Shown here piece after piece: positions 5,444-13,700 of a stretch of DNA of 14,565 nucleotides. A program made the translations under genes and the position numbers. The notes beneath the pieces were generated by a model. It worked only from the letters and a program-made list of their open reading frames with translations. It ran no database searches and was not told where the DNA came from. Within the stretch, counting starts at the first letter, position 1, and each line of letters opens with the position of its first letter. Source of the DNA: Thermoleophilia bacterium (GTDB lineage Bacteria > Actinomycetota > Thermoleophilia > Miltoncostaeales > Miltoncostaeaceae); NCBI GenBank assembly GCA_017882555.1, contig JADGPH010000113.1, positions 1-14,565 on the forward strand, in the 5' to 3' direction.

Positions 5444-6253
5444 ATGTGGGACCCGCTTGCAGATTCCCCGGGGCGTGTGTGCGCCTTTGTCGTCGGCGTC
5501 ACCATCATCGGCCTGGCCCTCGATCGTGTCGCGGGGCTCGCGGGCCAGTATCTGTTGGGGCTGGCGTGCTGGGTGATGCTGGGGCTCGCGCTCCGGTCGG
5601 CAACGCGTCTCGAACGCGTACAGACCTTCGTCGTGATCGGTGTGGCGACCTGCTTTGAAATCATCGGGTCGATCATCTGGGGCGCCTATATCTACCGGCA
5701 TCACAACCTGCCGATGTTTGTGCCTCCGGGGCATGGCCTGGTGTACCTGTTCGGTCTGCGCCTGACCCAGACCACATGGGTTCGGACCCATGCGCGCCGG
5801 TGGGTGTGGGCGGCCTGTGCCGCCGTGATCGCGTGGGGAGTGCTTGGCGTGACGGTGTTGCCGCGGGTGGACGTCGGCGGTGCGCTGGGTGTCGTGGTGC
5901 TGGCTGCGTTCTTGATGTGGGGACGCAACGTCCGGGTGTATGCGAGCGTCTTCGCGTTTGTGGCCTTCCTGGAGATTTACGGTGTCTCGATGGGGACCTG
6001 GAGCTGGCGGGCCCACATTCCCGGCACCGGCATCCCGACCGGCAATCCGCCGTCAGGGATCGCGGCGGGATACGTGTTTTTCGACATCGCCGCAATCGCG
6101 CTCGCGCCGCGCGTGCTCGGGGTGTGGGAGCGCTGGCGTGCTGCCGAATCGTCGTCTGATCGGCAACTCGCACTCGAGGTCAGCGCAGGCTCCGGCCATG
6201 ACCTTGCGCCGGAACCGGCCACGATCGTGGCATCGTCGATCGCGGCCCCGTAG
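5444..6253 (+). CDS. Multi-pass integral membrane protein of unknown function
   Basis: 269 residues with about seven or eight hydrophobic segments (roughly residues 12-28, 32-50, 62-82, 95-110, 120-140, 145-163, 170-190 and 212-232), so an inner-membrane protein. Two polar motifs stand out inside otherwise hydrophobic sequence: LPMFVPPGHGLVYLF, which holds a His in or near a membrane helix, and IPTGNPPSGIAAGYVFFD near the last helix, preceded by GTWSWR. Motifs of this kind suggest a conserved catalytic or ligand-binding centre, but I do not recognise an enzyme and give no function. The last 40 residues are a polar cytoplasmic-type tail. ATG 5444 is chosen because of the -10 box 8 nt upstream. 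The gene is divergent from phoU and convergent with the next gene (19 nt between the stops). Confidence 0.75.
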   Translation: MWDPLADSPGRVCAFVVGVTIIGLALDRVAGLAGQYLLGLACWVMLGLALRSATRLERVQTFVVIGVATCFEIIGSIIWGAYIYRHHNLPMFVPPGHGLVYLFGLRLTQTTWVRTHARRWVWAACAAVIAWGVLGVTVLPRVDVGGALGVVVLAAFLMWGRNVRVYASVFAFVAFLEIYGVSMGTWSWRAHIPGTGIPTGNPPSGIAAGYVFFDIAAIALAPRVLGVWERWRAAESSSDRQLALEVSAGSGHDLAPEPATIVASSIAAP

Positions 6254-6272
6254 CAGCCTGATCTGCCGAGAC

Positions 6273-6518
6273 TTATGCGGCCCCGAAGTGGTCGTGACAG
6301 GCAGCAAGGTGGTCGGTGTGGCTGACCCCCGCGAGGGTGATCTCGCCGGGCCAGTCGGGCGGCGGATGTCCGGCATCCTCGGGGGGCGCGCTGATGACGG
6401 CCTGCCAGCGGTGCACCGTGCACTCCCAGCCGATTTCCTGGAAGTCGAGCATCAGATCGTGCAGCAGATCCGGGGGGCCGATCAGGCGGTAGTTGGTCTC
6501 GGGGGCGGGCGTGGGCAT
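6273..6518 (-). CDS. Small hypothetical protein
   Basis: 81 residues, not recognised. The sequence alternates hydrophobic and polar stretches like a small alpha/beta fold: NYRLIGPPDLLHDLMLDFQEIGW, then ECTVHRWQAVISAP, a Pro-rich loop, EITLAGV and a His-rich end (HTDHLAACHDHFGAA). The beta-alpha-beta pattern of the first 45 residues recalls ferredoxin-like/ACT folds, but this is only a shape argument. The His/Cys-rich tail could bind metal. The start is ATG 6518; there is no proper Shine-Dalgarno, and a weak -10-like CAAACT (6527-6532) ends 8 nt upstream. The forward frame through this region is also open, so coding on this strand is likely but not certain. Confidence 0.5.
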   Translation of the reverse strand: MPTPAPETNYRLIGPPDLLHDLMLDFQEIGWECTVHRWQAVISAPPEDAGHPPPDWPGEITLAGVSHTDHLAACHDHFGAA

Positions 6519-6523
6519 CCTTG

Positions 6524-6529
6524 TAGAGT
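6524..6529 (+). promoter_or_regulatory. Predicted -10 box (TAGAGT) of the 97-aa protein
   Basis: TAGAGT ends 10 nt before GTG 6540, implying a leader of only a few nucleotides. It overlaps by 3 bp a weaker -10-like box on the other strand that would serve the divergent gene. Confidence 0.4.
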
Positions 6530-6539
6530 TTGCACTGCC

Positions 6540-6833
6540 GTGACCCCCCTCGTTTCATTTACCGGCGAGATCTCGCTGTTGTGGCAGGACGTCGACCCGT
6601 ATCACGGTGACGTACTCCTGCTCAACATCGATCCCGATGAGCTGCTCGTGATGGACACCTTCGAGTTGCGGGGCGGGTTGGCGACCCGATTCAAGGACGG
6701 GGCATTGCGCGAGGGTATGCGGGTACGGATCGAGTGTCAGACCGACACGATCGAAGTGGTCAACCACGGGACCGGCGAAACCTCCGACGAGGAACGGCCG
6801 GTGGTCGTCGATGTCATCGTGCTCGGCGCGTGA
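6540..6833 (+). CDS. Small hypothetical protein, beta-rich
   Basis: 97 residues, not recognised. Alternating beta-type segments are visible (LVSFTGEISLLW, DVLLLNIDPDELLVMDTFELR, MRVRIECQTDTIEVVNHG, RPVVVDVIVLGA), with many Asp/Glu and no membrane helix or signal peptide. This suggests a small cytosolic beta-rich domain. The same frame is open far upstream, but that part is the shadow of the opposite-strand gene. GTG 6540 is chosen for the TAGAGT box just before it and because the regular sequence begins there. The gene stops 56 nt before tRNA-Gln. Its function cannot be guessed from neighbours. Confidence 0.6.
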   Translation: MTPLVSFTGEISLLWQDVDPYHGDVLLLNIDPDELLVMDTFELRGGLATRFKDGALREGMRVRIECQTDTIEVVNHGTGETSDEERPVVVDVIVLGA

Positions 6834-6862
6834 GCCGGTCGTGCTTCCGGGGTTGGGCCGCA

Positions 6863-6868
6863 TATACT
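6863..6868 (+). promoter_or_regulatory. Predicted -10 box (TATACT) of the tRNA-Gln gene
   Basis: TATACT is a near-consensus -10. It lies 20 nt upstream of the tRNA 5' end, giving a short 5' leader for RNase P to remove. It may also drive glmU-prs by read-through. Confidence 0.5.
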
Positions 6869-6888
6869 CGCCCGAGGGCTGTGATCGA

Positions 6889-6962
6889 TGGGGCGTAGCC
6901 AAGTGGTAAGGCAGCGGGTTTTGGTCCCGCGACCGGGGGTTCGAATCCTCCCGCCCCAACCA
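6889..6962 (+). tRNA. tRNA-Gln (anticodon UUG)
   Basis: 74 nt with an encoded 3' CCA. The acceptor stem TGGGGCG pairs with CGCCCCA, including the U1-A72 pair typical of glutamine tRNAs. The D-arm carries AAGTGGTAAGG, the anticodon stem is GCGGG/CCCGC around the loop TTTTGGT (anticodon TTG, reads CAA), and the T-arm contains GTTCGAATC. The gene is immediately upstream of glmU. No terminator is evident after it. Confidence 0.96.
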
Positions 6963-6994
6963 GGACTCTGGATGCTGCGAGGGGGTGGGTTGAG

Positions 6995-8392
6995 ATGATC
7001 CTTGGCGCGGTCGTACTCGCCGCTGGGCTTGGGACGCGCATGAAATCGGCGCTTCCCAAGGTGCTTCACCCTCTGGCCGGTCGTCCGATGATCGCATGGG
7101 TGCTCGGTTCCCTGGCGGGAGTCGAGGTCTCGCACACGGTCGTCGTCGTTGGTCACGGCGCTGATGCCGTTGCGGCATTGTTGCCCGACGGGGTCAGCAC
7201 CCAGGTCCAGCAGACGCAGCTGGGCACCGGTCACGCGACCGCGGTGGGGGTGGCCGGCCTGCCGGAGCACTGCGACACGGTGCTGGTGCTGTGTGGCGAT
7301 ACCCCGTTGATCTCACCGGCCCTCATCACCGGCCTTGTGGCCGCGCACCAGTCCTCGGGCAACACGGCCACGATGGTCACCACGGTCGTATCCGACGCCG
7401 GGTCGTACGGGCGCGTGCTCCGGGATGCCGCCGGAGTCGTGACGGGGGTTGTCGAGGCGCGTGATGCCTCGGCGCATGAGCGTGAGATTCACGAGATCAA
7501 CGCTGGAATCTTCATGTTTGATCGCGCGTCGCTGAACGCAGCGCTGGCCCAGGTCGGATCCAGCAACGCGCAGGGCGAGGTCTATCTGCCGGATGTCCTG
7601 CCGGCGATGGGCACTTCGATTGGCACCTTCGTCTCGGATGACCCGGACGTTGTCCTCGGCGTCAACACTCGGGTGGATCTCGCCACCTGCGAGACGATCT
7701 TGCAGTCGCGCTTGCGGAAGGCATTGATGCTCGCGGGCGTGACCATCCCCGACCCGACAGCGGTCTACCTCGATGCCGACGTGCAGGTCGGCCGGGATAC
7801 CGTGCTGCTTGCGGGCGTCCACCTGCGCGCGCGCACCGTGATCGGCCAGGACTGCGTGATCGGTCCGAACTGCGTGATCGAGGCCTCAGCCGTTGGCGAC
7901 GGAGCGCACGTCATCAACGCGGTTGTGCGCGCGAGTCAGATCGGTCCCGGGACCAGTGTCGGCCCGTATGCCTTTGTGCGCCCCGGCACCGAGCTCGCCA
8001 CCGGGGGCAAGATCGGGACCTTTGTCGAGACCAAGAACGCCCGGATCGGTGCACGGGCCAAGGTGCCGCACCTGTCGTATATCGGGGACGCCGAGATCGG
8101 CGAGGACACCAACATCGGCGCGGGAAACATCACCGCCAACTACGATGGATTCCGGAAGCACCGCACGACGATCGGTGCCCGGGTAAAGACGGGCTCCGAC
8201 TGCGTGCTTGTCGCGCCGGTGACCATCGGCGACGATGCCATGACCGGGGCGGGCTCGATCATCACGGACCCGATCCCGTCGGGCGCGCTGGGCATCGCCC
8301 GAGCGCGCCAAAGCGTGATCGAGGACTTTACGAGGCGGGCTGCCGCAAAGGCACGCGCGGCATCCGACGACTCCGGGGGACACCAGGTATGA
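6995..8392 (+). CDS. glmU: Bifunctional GlmU: glucosamine-1-P acetyltransferase / GlcNAc-1-P uridylyltransferase
   Basis: 465 residues, full length. GlmU makes UDP-N-acetylglucosamine, the precursor of peptidoglycan, in the cytoplasm. The N-terminal Rossmann-like uridylyltransferase (1 to about 230) starts with the nucleotide-binding loop LAAGLGTRMKSALPK (8-22; Lys22 catalytic type) and has LCGDTPLI and EINAGIFMFD. The C-terminal left-handed beta-helix (about 250-445) shows many hexapeptide repeats and the acetyltransferase site signature: KNARIG, VPHLSYIGDAEIGEDTNIGAGNITANYDG and KHRTTIG. ATG 6995 follows a GAGGGGG site about 9 nt upstream. The stop overlaps the prs start (ATGA), so translation is probably coupled. 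This order is common in Actinomycetota. Confidence 0.97.
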   Translation: MILGAVVLAAGLGTRMKSALPKVLHPLAGRPMIAWVLGSLAGVEVSHTVVVVGHGADAVAALLPDGVSTQVQQTQLGTGHATAVGVAGLPEHCDTVLVLCGDTPLISPALITGLVAAHQSSGNTATMVTTVVSDAGSYGRVLRDAAGVVTGVVEARDASAHEREIHEINAGIFMFDRASLNAALAQVGSSNAQGEVYLPDVLPAMGTSIGTFVSDDPDVVLGVNTRVDLATCETILQSRLRKALMLAGVTIPDPTAVYLDADVQVGRDTVLLAGVHLRARTVIGQDCVIGPNCVIEASAVGDGAHVINAVVRASQIGPGTSVGPYAFVRPGTELATGGKIGTFVETKNARIGARAKVPHLSYIGDAEIGEDTNIGAGNITANYDGFRKHRTTIGARVKTGSDCVLVAPVTIGDDAMTGAGSIITDPIPSGALGIARARQSVIEDFTRRAAAKARAASDDSGGHQV

Positions 8393-9384
8393 CCAAAACG
8401 AGCATCGACCGAGATGACTCCAAGCGATTGATGCTCTTTGCTGGGCGCGCAAGCCGGGTCCTTGGCGAATCCATCGCCCAGAAGCTCGGCATGGAGTTGG
8501 GCGAGGTCACGCTCAAGACGTTTGCCAACGGCGAGATCTACGTGCGTTTCGAAGAAAGCATTCGCGGTGCCGACATCTTTTTGGTGCAGTCAACCTGCCG
8601 ACCCGTCAACGAGGCGTTGATGGAGCTGTTGATCATGATCGACGCGGCCAAGCTTGCGTCGGCCCACCGGATCAACGCGGTGATTCCCTGGTACGGCTAC
8701 TCCCGCCAGGACAAGAAATCGGCGCCGCGTGAGCCGATCACCGCGAAGCTCATCGCCGAGATCCTGCAGGCTGCGGGTGTCGATCGGGTGTTGACAATGG
8801 ATCTGCACGCCGGCCAGGTCCAGGGCTTCTTCCGAATTCCCGTCGACCACATGACCGCGATCCCCCTGTTGGTGGAACATTTCTTGGACCGTCAGCGGGC
8901 GGGTGAACTCGACAACCTCGTGGTCGTGTCGCCGGACGCCGGTCGCGCCAAGCTTGCCAACCACGTGGCCCAGAAGCTCGGCGCCAACCTGGCGGTGCTC
9001 ACAAAGCAGCGCCCGCAGCACAACGCCGCCGAGGTCACGCTGCTGGTGGGTGATGTCAAGGGTCGGGATGCGCTCCTGATCGACGACATGATCGATACCG
9101 CCGGGACGCTGGCGGCCGGCGCGGACACCATTCGCGGGGCGGGAGCCCGGCGCATTTATGCCGCGGCGGTGCACGGCCTGTTCTCTCCACCGGCATTTGC
9201 GCGCCTGGCCGCATCCGAGATCGAAGAGATCGTCGTGACCGACACGGTGCCGCTTGCGCCCGATGCTCCGCCGGGCCTGATCAAGGTGGTCTCCGTTGCT
9301 CGGATCCTGGCCGACTCGGTCCACAATGTGTTTTGTGACGAATCGGTAAGTGAGATCTTCGCCGGGGAAAACCAGTTGTTCTAG
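8389..9384 (+). CDS. prs: Ribose-phosphate pyrophosphokinase (PRPP synthase)
   Basis: 331 residues, the usual size. It transfers diphosphate from ATP to ribose-5-phosphate, giving PRPP for purine, pyrimidine, His, Trp and NAD synthesis. Visible parts: FANGEIYVRFEESIRGADIFLVQST near the N-terminus, the ATP-site segment IPWYGYSRQDKK, the metal-binding MDLHAGQVQGFF, VVSPDAGRAKLA, the flexible catalytic loop TKQRPQHNAAEV, and the PRPP-binding loop DDMIDTAGT (232-240). It therefore looks like a normal class I enzyme. The first 12 residues before LMLFAGRAS are a short polar extension. ATG 8389 overlaps the glmU stop by 4 nt and has GGGGGA 8 nt upstream. Confidence 0.97.
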   Translation: MTKTSIDRDDSKRLMLFAGRASRVLGESIAQKLGMELGEVTLKTFANGEIYVRFEESIRGADIFLVQSTCRPVNEALMELLIMIDAAKLASAHRINAVIPWYGYSRQDKKSAPREPITAKLIAEILQAAGVDRVLTMDLHAGQVQGFFRIPVDHMTAIPLLVEHFLDRQRAGELDNLVVVSPDAGRAKLANHVAQKLGANLAVLTKQRPQHNAAEVTLLVGDVKGRDALLIDDMIDTAGTLAAGADTIRGAGARRIYAAAVHGLFSPPAFARLAASEIEEIVVTDTVPLAPDAPPGLIKVVSVARILADSVHNVFCDESVSEIFAGENQLF

Positions 9385-9387
9385 GCC

Positions 9388-9437
9388 GTCGGCGCACGCC
9401 CGCGGACGCGCGACGTCGCAAGTTCGCGTGCGTCGGC
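9388..9437. repeat. 12-bp inverted repeat between prs and rplY
   Basis: The arms 9388-9399 and 9426-9437 pair over 12 bp (two G-U in RNA). The 26-nt centre contains the palindrome GCGACGTCGC (9410-9419). The right arm ends directly at the TATCAT -10 box of rplY, covering its -35 region. It may be a prs terminator, an operator, or both. There is no T-run. Confidence 0.5.
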
Positions 9438-9443
9438 TATCAT
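9438..9443 (+). promoter_or_regulatory. Predicted -10 box (TATCAT) of rplY
   Basis: TATCAT would start transcription near 9450, giving a leader of about 37 nt that contains GAGGA (9471-9475) before ATG 9487, as well as two tandem ggacgaac copies (9463-9470, 9473-9480). The -35 lies in the inverted repeat and is not recognisable. Confidence 0.45.
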
Positions 9444-9486
9444 CCGCGGTCGCCCCAGACCTGGACGAACGAGGACGAACACGAGC

Positions 9487-9930
9487 ATGGCCAATCACAC
9501 CGTAGATGCCCAGCCCCGCACAGAGTTCGGAAACGGCCCGTCGCGCCGCCTGCGCAAGGAGGGTCTTGTCCCCGGCGTGCTGTACCAGAAGCCCGGCGAT
9601 GCGTTGCCCATCTGCGTGAGCGAGCGCGAGCTGCGGCGGGTGCTGTTCTCGGCCGATGGTCGCACGAGCGTCGTCGCGCTGTCGATTGCCGGTGGGCCTG
9701 CCCAGCCGGCCGTTCTGACCGAATGGCAGCTGGACCCGGTTCGCGGGGCGATCACCCACGTGGACTTCCGTCCGGCGGCTGCCGAGGAGATCTCCAGTGG
9801 TGTGGTGGAGCGCGCAGCCGAGCACATTGAGGCATATGAGGTCGACCTGCGTCGGGCGAACGAGCCGTGGGTCGATGAGGTCGCTGAGGATGTGGTCACC
9901 GACGCTGCGGAGGACGAATCCGAGGAGTAG
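9487..9930 (+). CDS. rplY: 50S ribosomal protein L25 with a shortened, acidic C-terminus
   Basis: 147 residues. The N-terminal 5S-rRNA-binding domain of L25 is recognisable over residues 1 to about 95: RTEFGNGPSRRLRKEGLVPGVLY at the start and LDPVRGAITHVDFRP at the end, both family signatures. The general-stress (CTC/TL5) form expected in actinobacteria continues with a second beta domain of about 90-110 residues. Here that domain is missing, and the last 50 residues are a largely acidic tail (EHIEAYEVDLRRANEPW, ending DEVAEDVVTDAAEDESEE). A few tail residues could be remnants of the lost domain. The protein binds 5S rRNA at the central protuberance. ATG 9487 is set by the family start and GAGGA upstream. 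Confidence 0.9.
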   Translation: MANHTVDAQPRTEFGNGPSRRLRKEGLVPGVLYQKPGDALPICVSERELRRVLFSADGRTSVVALSIAGGPAQPAVLTEWQLDPVRGAITHVDFRPAAAEEISSGVVERAAEHIEAYEVDLRRANEPWVDEVAEDVVTDAAEDESEE

Positions 9931-10004
9931 TCGACGTGCCGCGGCCGATCTTGGGCGCGGCCAGGCTTCCCACCTCGAAAAGTGCGCGACGAGGGCTCGT
10001 GTGG

Positions 10005-10712
10005 ATGACGACAACTACGCCTTCAAGTGAGCCCGAGCGTGCGATTCGTCTTGTCGTCGGCTTGGGAAACCCCGGTCCGAGGTACGCGGGAACCCGACAC
10101 AACGTCGGGGTGATGGTGCTCCATGAGCTGGCGCGGCGTCTGGATTCGGGACGTCCGGCGACCCGTTTCGCGGGAACCTACCGGGAGGCCCGGGGGCCGG
10201 CGGGCCCGCTCGGGCTGCTCGTGCCCCAGACGTACATGAATGAGTCCGGGCGGTCGGTGGGTCCCGCGGCCGGGAGTCTGCATGTACATCCCGACCAGGT
10301 CCTGGTGATTCATGATGAGATCGACCTGCCGTTCGGTGTCGTCCGGGGCAAGCGCGGAGGAGGCACCGGGGGCCATAACGGATTGCGCTCGGTCGAACAG
10401 GGCCTGGGATCGCGGGAGTTTCTGCGGATCCGGGTTGGAGTCGGTCGCCAAACGCCCGACTTCCGGGGTGACGAGGCCGCGTGGGTATTGGCCAACTTCT
10501 CCGAGCCGCGCACCGAAATCCAGGCGCTCATCGGTCGGGCCGTGACGATGATCGAGTCCACCCTGGCCGAGGGGCTTGAGGCCGCGATCGCCAGATTCCA
10601 TGCGAGTCCCCCGGGTGTTCGGGCCCGTCAACGTGCCGAACGCCGGGAGGCCGACGCACCGTTGGAGCCGACCGACGACCCCGGATCAGACCCTGCTGCC
10701 GATGGCGAGTAG
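10005..10712 (+). CDS. pth: Peptidyl-tRNA hydrolase
   Basis: 235 residues. Pth frees tRNA from peptidyl-tRNA that has dropped off the ribosome. The catalytic set is complete: N22 in VGLGNPG, H32 in TRHNVG, the YMNESG loop (78-83), D104 in HDEIDLPFG and N125 in GGHNG. The family core is about 190 residues; here a polar, Pro/Glu/Asp-rich tail of about 35 residues (ERREADAPLEPTDDPG and onward) follows it. The start is uncertain: ATG 10005 has GAGGG 9 nt upstream and sits closest to the core, whereas GTG 9936, only 5 nt after the rplY stop with GAGGAG 8 nt upstream, would add 23 residues. The gene overlaps mfd by 11 nt. Confidence 0.95.
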   Translation: MTTTTPSSEPERAIRLVVGLGNPGPRYAGTRHNVGVMVLHELARRLDSGRPATRFAGTYREARGPAGPLGLLVPQTYMNESGRSVGPAAGSLHVHPDQVLVIHDEIDLPFGVVRGKRGGGTGGHNGLRSVEQGLGSREFLRIRVGVGRQTPDFRGDEAAWVLANFSEPRTEIQALIGRAVTMIESTLAEGLEAAIARFHASPPGVRARQRAERREADAPLEPTDDPGSDPAADGE

Positions 10713-13700
10713 CCGCCCGGTGCCGATGAGCGTTGACGAGCTGCTGCTTGGCGTTCCGGCGCTGGGCGGCGCCGCATCCGCTCTGGCGGGCGGGGCGTCG
10801 GTTGGTCGAGTGGCGCTTGCGCGTCCGGCGTGGAGCTTTGTGCTCGGGGCGCTGGTACGCCGAGTGAACCGCCCCTTGATGGCGATCTGCGCCGAGGACG
10901 ATGAAGCACGGGATCTGGCAGTCGACCTCGAAGCGATCCTGGGTCGAGCCGCCGTGGCGCTTTACCCCTCGCGCGGGGTGCCGCTGGATGGTCCGGTCGG
11001 TGCGTCGCCGCACCTGGTCGGTCAGCGTGCGCGGGCGCTCGCCTCGGCCGAGCGTCCCGGCACGGTGGTTGTGGTCGGGGCCCCCGCGCTTGAGGAGTTG
11101 ATTGCGCCTCGACCGATCTGGCCCGACCCGGTGCAGATTACCGCCGGGGAGCACACGCCTATCGAGCAGGTACTCTCGCGCCTGATCGCGCTGGGATACG
11201 AGCGCACAGCCCAGGTCGAGGAGCGCGGCGAGGTTGCCGTCCGCGGGGGGCTGATCGACGTATATCCGTCGACGGCCGACCTGCCGATTCGGATCGAGTT
11301 CTTCGGCGATGAGGTGGAGAGCGTGCGTGCGTTCTCGCCGTTTACCCAGCGCACGATTCGCCCGATCGAGCGCGTGTTGCTGTGGGCGGCCACCGAGCCC
11401 GTGGGCGACCAGGCACTGGTCGGGCCCCTGGATGATCCACGGTTTGTCGGTGCGGCAACGATTCGGTTGGCTCCGGCCGAACACACCCGTGCCCTGCGTG
11501 CGGCGCGTGAGCGCTTCGAGGATGAGGCCGTCGCAGGCGCCCTCAGCGAACCGTCGGCGCTGGTCGCCCAACTCGATCGGATGTCCGTGCTCGACCTGGT
11601 GCCGCCGTCCTCGACCGAGGCGATCTTCGACGCGGTTCAGGCCCGTTTTGCCACGCGTGGTCAGGCGGAGTCTGAGGGCGAGCTCGCGCGGCTGGCCCGC
11701 AACGGTCACCGGGTGCTCGTGACGTTCGCGCGGCGCGGCGATATGGAGCGCACCGCGTTGCGCTTTGAGCGCGTCACCCCGGTGATCCTCGAGCCGGGCC
11801 AACTGCCGGAGCCCGGCGTGGTTGGGTTCGCACCGCTCGGCGTGCGCGAGGGGGTGCTCTCCCACGCGCTCGCGCTGGCCATCATTCCCGAGACGGCGAT
11901 CTTGCGTCGCCGCCGAGCGGCCGCGGAGCGTGGTCCGGTGGTCGGGCGGCGCCTGGCGAGCTTCATGGATCTGCGGATTGGCGACTTCGTCGTCCACCAC
12001 GACCACGGCATCGGACGCCTCACCGGGTTCGAAACGCGCACCGTGGCCAATGTCACCCGTGACTATCTCGCGCTGGCATTCGCGGGCAGCGACCGGGTAT
12101 TTGTCCCACACGACCAGCTCGAGAAGGTCACCCGCTACGTGGGGGCCGACGGCTCCGAGCCGACGCTGTCCAGGCTCGGCGGCAAGTCCTGGGACAAGAT
12201 CAAGGCGCGCGCGCGCGCGGCGGTCCGCGAGATGGCGGGTGAGCTCATTCAGCTCTATGAGGCCCGCCAGCGGGTCGAAGGCTTTGCGTTTCCGCCCAAC
12301 GACGAGTGGATTGCCGAACTCGAACGACGCTTTCCGCACCGGGAAACACCCGACCAGCAGCGCGCGATCGATGCCGTCTACGACGACATGGAGCGGCCGC
12401 GCCCGATGGACCGGCTGATCTGCGGCGACGTGGGCTTTGGCAAGACCGAGATCGCGATGCGCGCTGCCTTCAAGGCCGCCGTCGCTGGCAAACAGGTGAT
12501 GGTCCTGGTGCCCACCACGATTCTTGCCCAGCAACATGCGGTGACCTTCCGGGAGCGGTTTGCCGACCTGCCGGTGAGCGTCGACATGGTCAACCGCTTT
12601 CGCTCGGCCGCGGAGACACGCGAGGTGCTCGGCAGATTTCGGGACGGCACGCTCGACATCCTCGTCGGTACCCATCGCCTGTTGTCGATGGATGTGCAGC
12701 CGGCCGATTTGGGCTTGGTGATCGTCGATGAAGAGCAGCGGTTTGGCGTGGCCCAAAAGGAGGCCCTCCGGCAGCTGCGGGTCAAGGTCGACGTGCTGGC
12801 GATGAGCGCCACGCCGATCCCGCGCACGTTGCAGATTTCGTTGTCGGGCTTGCGTGAGATCAGCGTCATCGAGACTCCGCCGCGTGGGCGTCGGCCCATC
12901 GCCACCCATGTCGGCGAATACGAGGAGCGCATGGTGCAGGAGGCCTTGGGTCGTGAAAAGCAACGTGGCGGCCAGAGCTTCTACCTGCACAACCGGGTCG
13001 AGACGATCGCCAACGCGGCCGAGCGCGTGCAGGCCCTCGTGCCGGAGCTCACGGTGATGGTCGCCCACGGCCAAATGCCCGAACACCAGCTTGAAGACGT
13101 GATGATGGCCTTCATCCGCGGCGACGCGGACGTCCTGATTGCCACCAGCATCATCGAGAGCGGTCTGGACATTCCCCAGGCGAACACCCTGATTGTCGAG
13201 CGCGCCGACCAACTCGGACTGTCGCAGCTGTACCAAATTCGCGGACGGGTCGGTCGAAGTAATGTGACCGCCCACGCATACCTGCTCTACTCGGATGAGG
13301 CCGGCTTGACCCGTGATGCGGCCGCGCGCTTGCGTGCGTTGGCCGACTACACCGAGCTGGGCAGCGGCTTGCGGATCGCGATGCGAGACCTCGAGATCCG
13401 GGGCGCCGGCAACCTGCTCGGGGACGAGCAGACCGGGCACGTCGCGGCGATCGGTTTCGAGCTGTATGTCGAGATGCTCCAAGAAGCGGTCGCGCTCGGC
13501 CAAGGATCCCCGATTCCCGAGCGCGATGTCCGGATCGAGATTCCCATCTCCGCCTACATCCCCGCCGACTACGTGCCATTTGAGGCCGCCAAGATCGAGC
13601 TGCACCGCCGCATTTCGCTCGCTCACGACCTCGAGGGCGTCGGGGTGCTCGGCGAGGAAATCGCCGATCGCTTTGGACCGATTCCACCGGGGGTTCAGGC

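Noticed and set aside
6242..6284. Two copies of gcggccccg (about 35 nt apart) near the end of the membrane protein gene
   Set aside because: Short direct repeats of G/C bases are expected by chance at this base composition, and nothing else suggests an insertion or att site.
5940..6539. Upstream extension of the 97-aa gene on the plus strand
   Set aside because: It runs through the end of the membrane protein gene in another frame and then opposite the 81-aa gene. The regular protein sequence begins only at GTG 6540.
8590..10014. 474-codon minus-strand open frame across prs and rplY
   Set aside because: It spans two well-recognised genes and their intergenic region and has no motif. It is a GC-driven shadow.
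12205..12219. Alternating GC run of about 15 nt
   Set aside because: It encodes the conserved Mfd stretch KARARAAVR and is explained by Arg/Ala codons.
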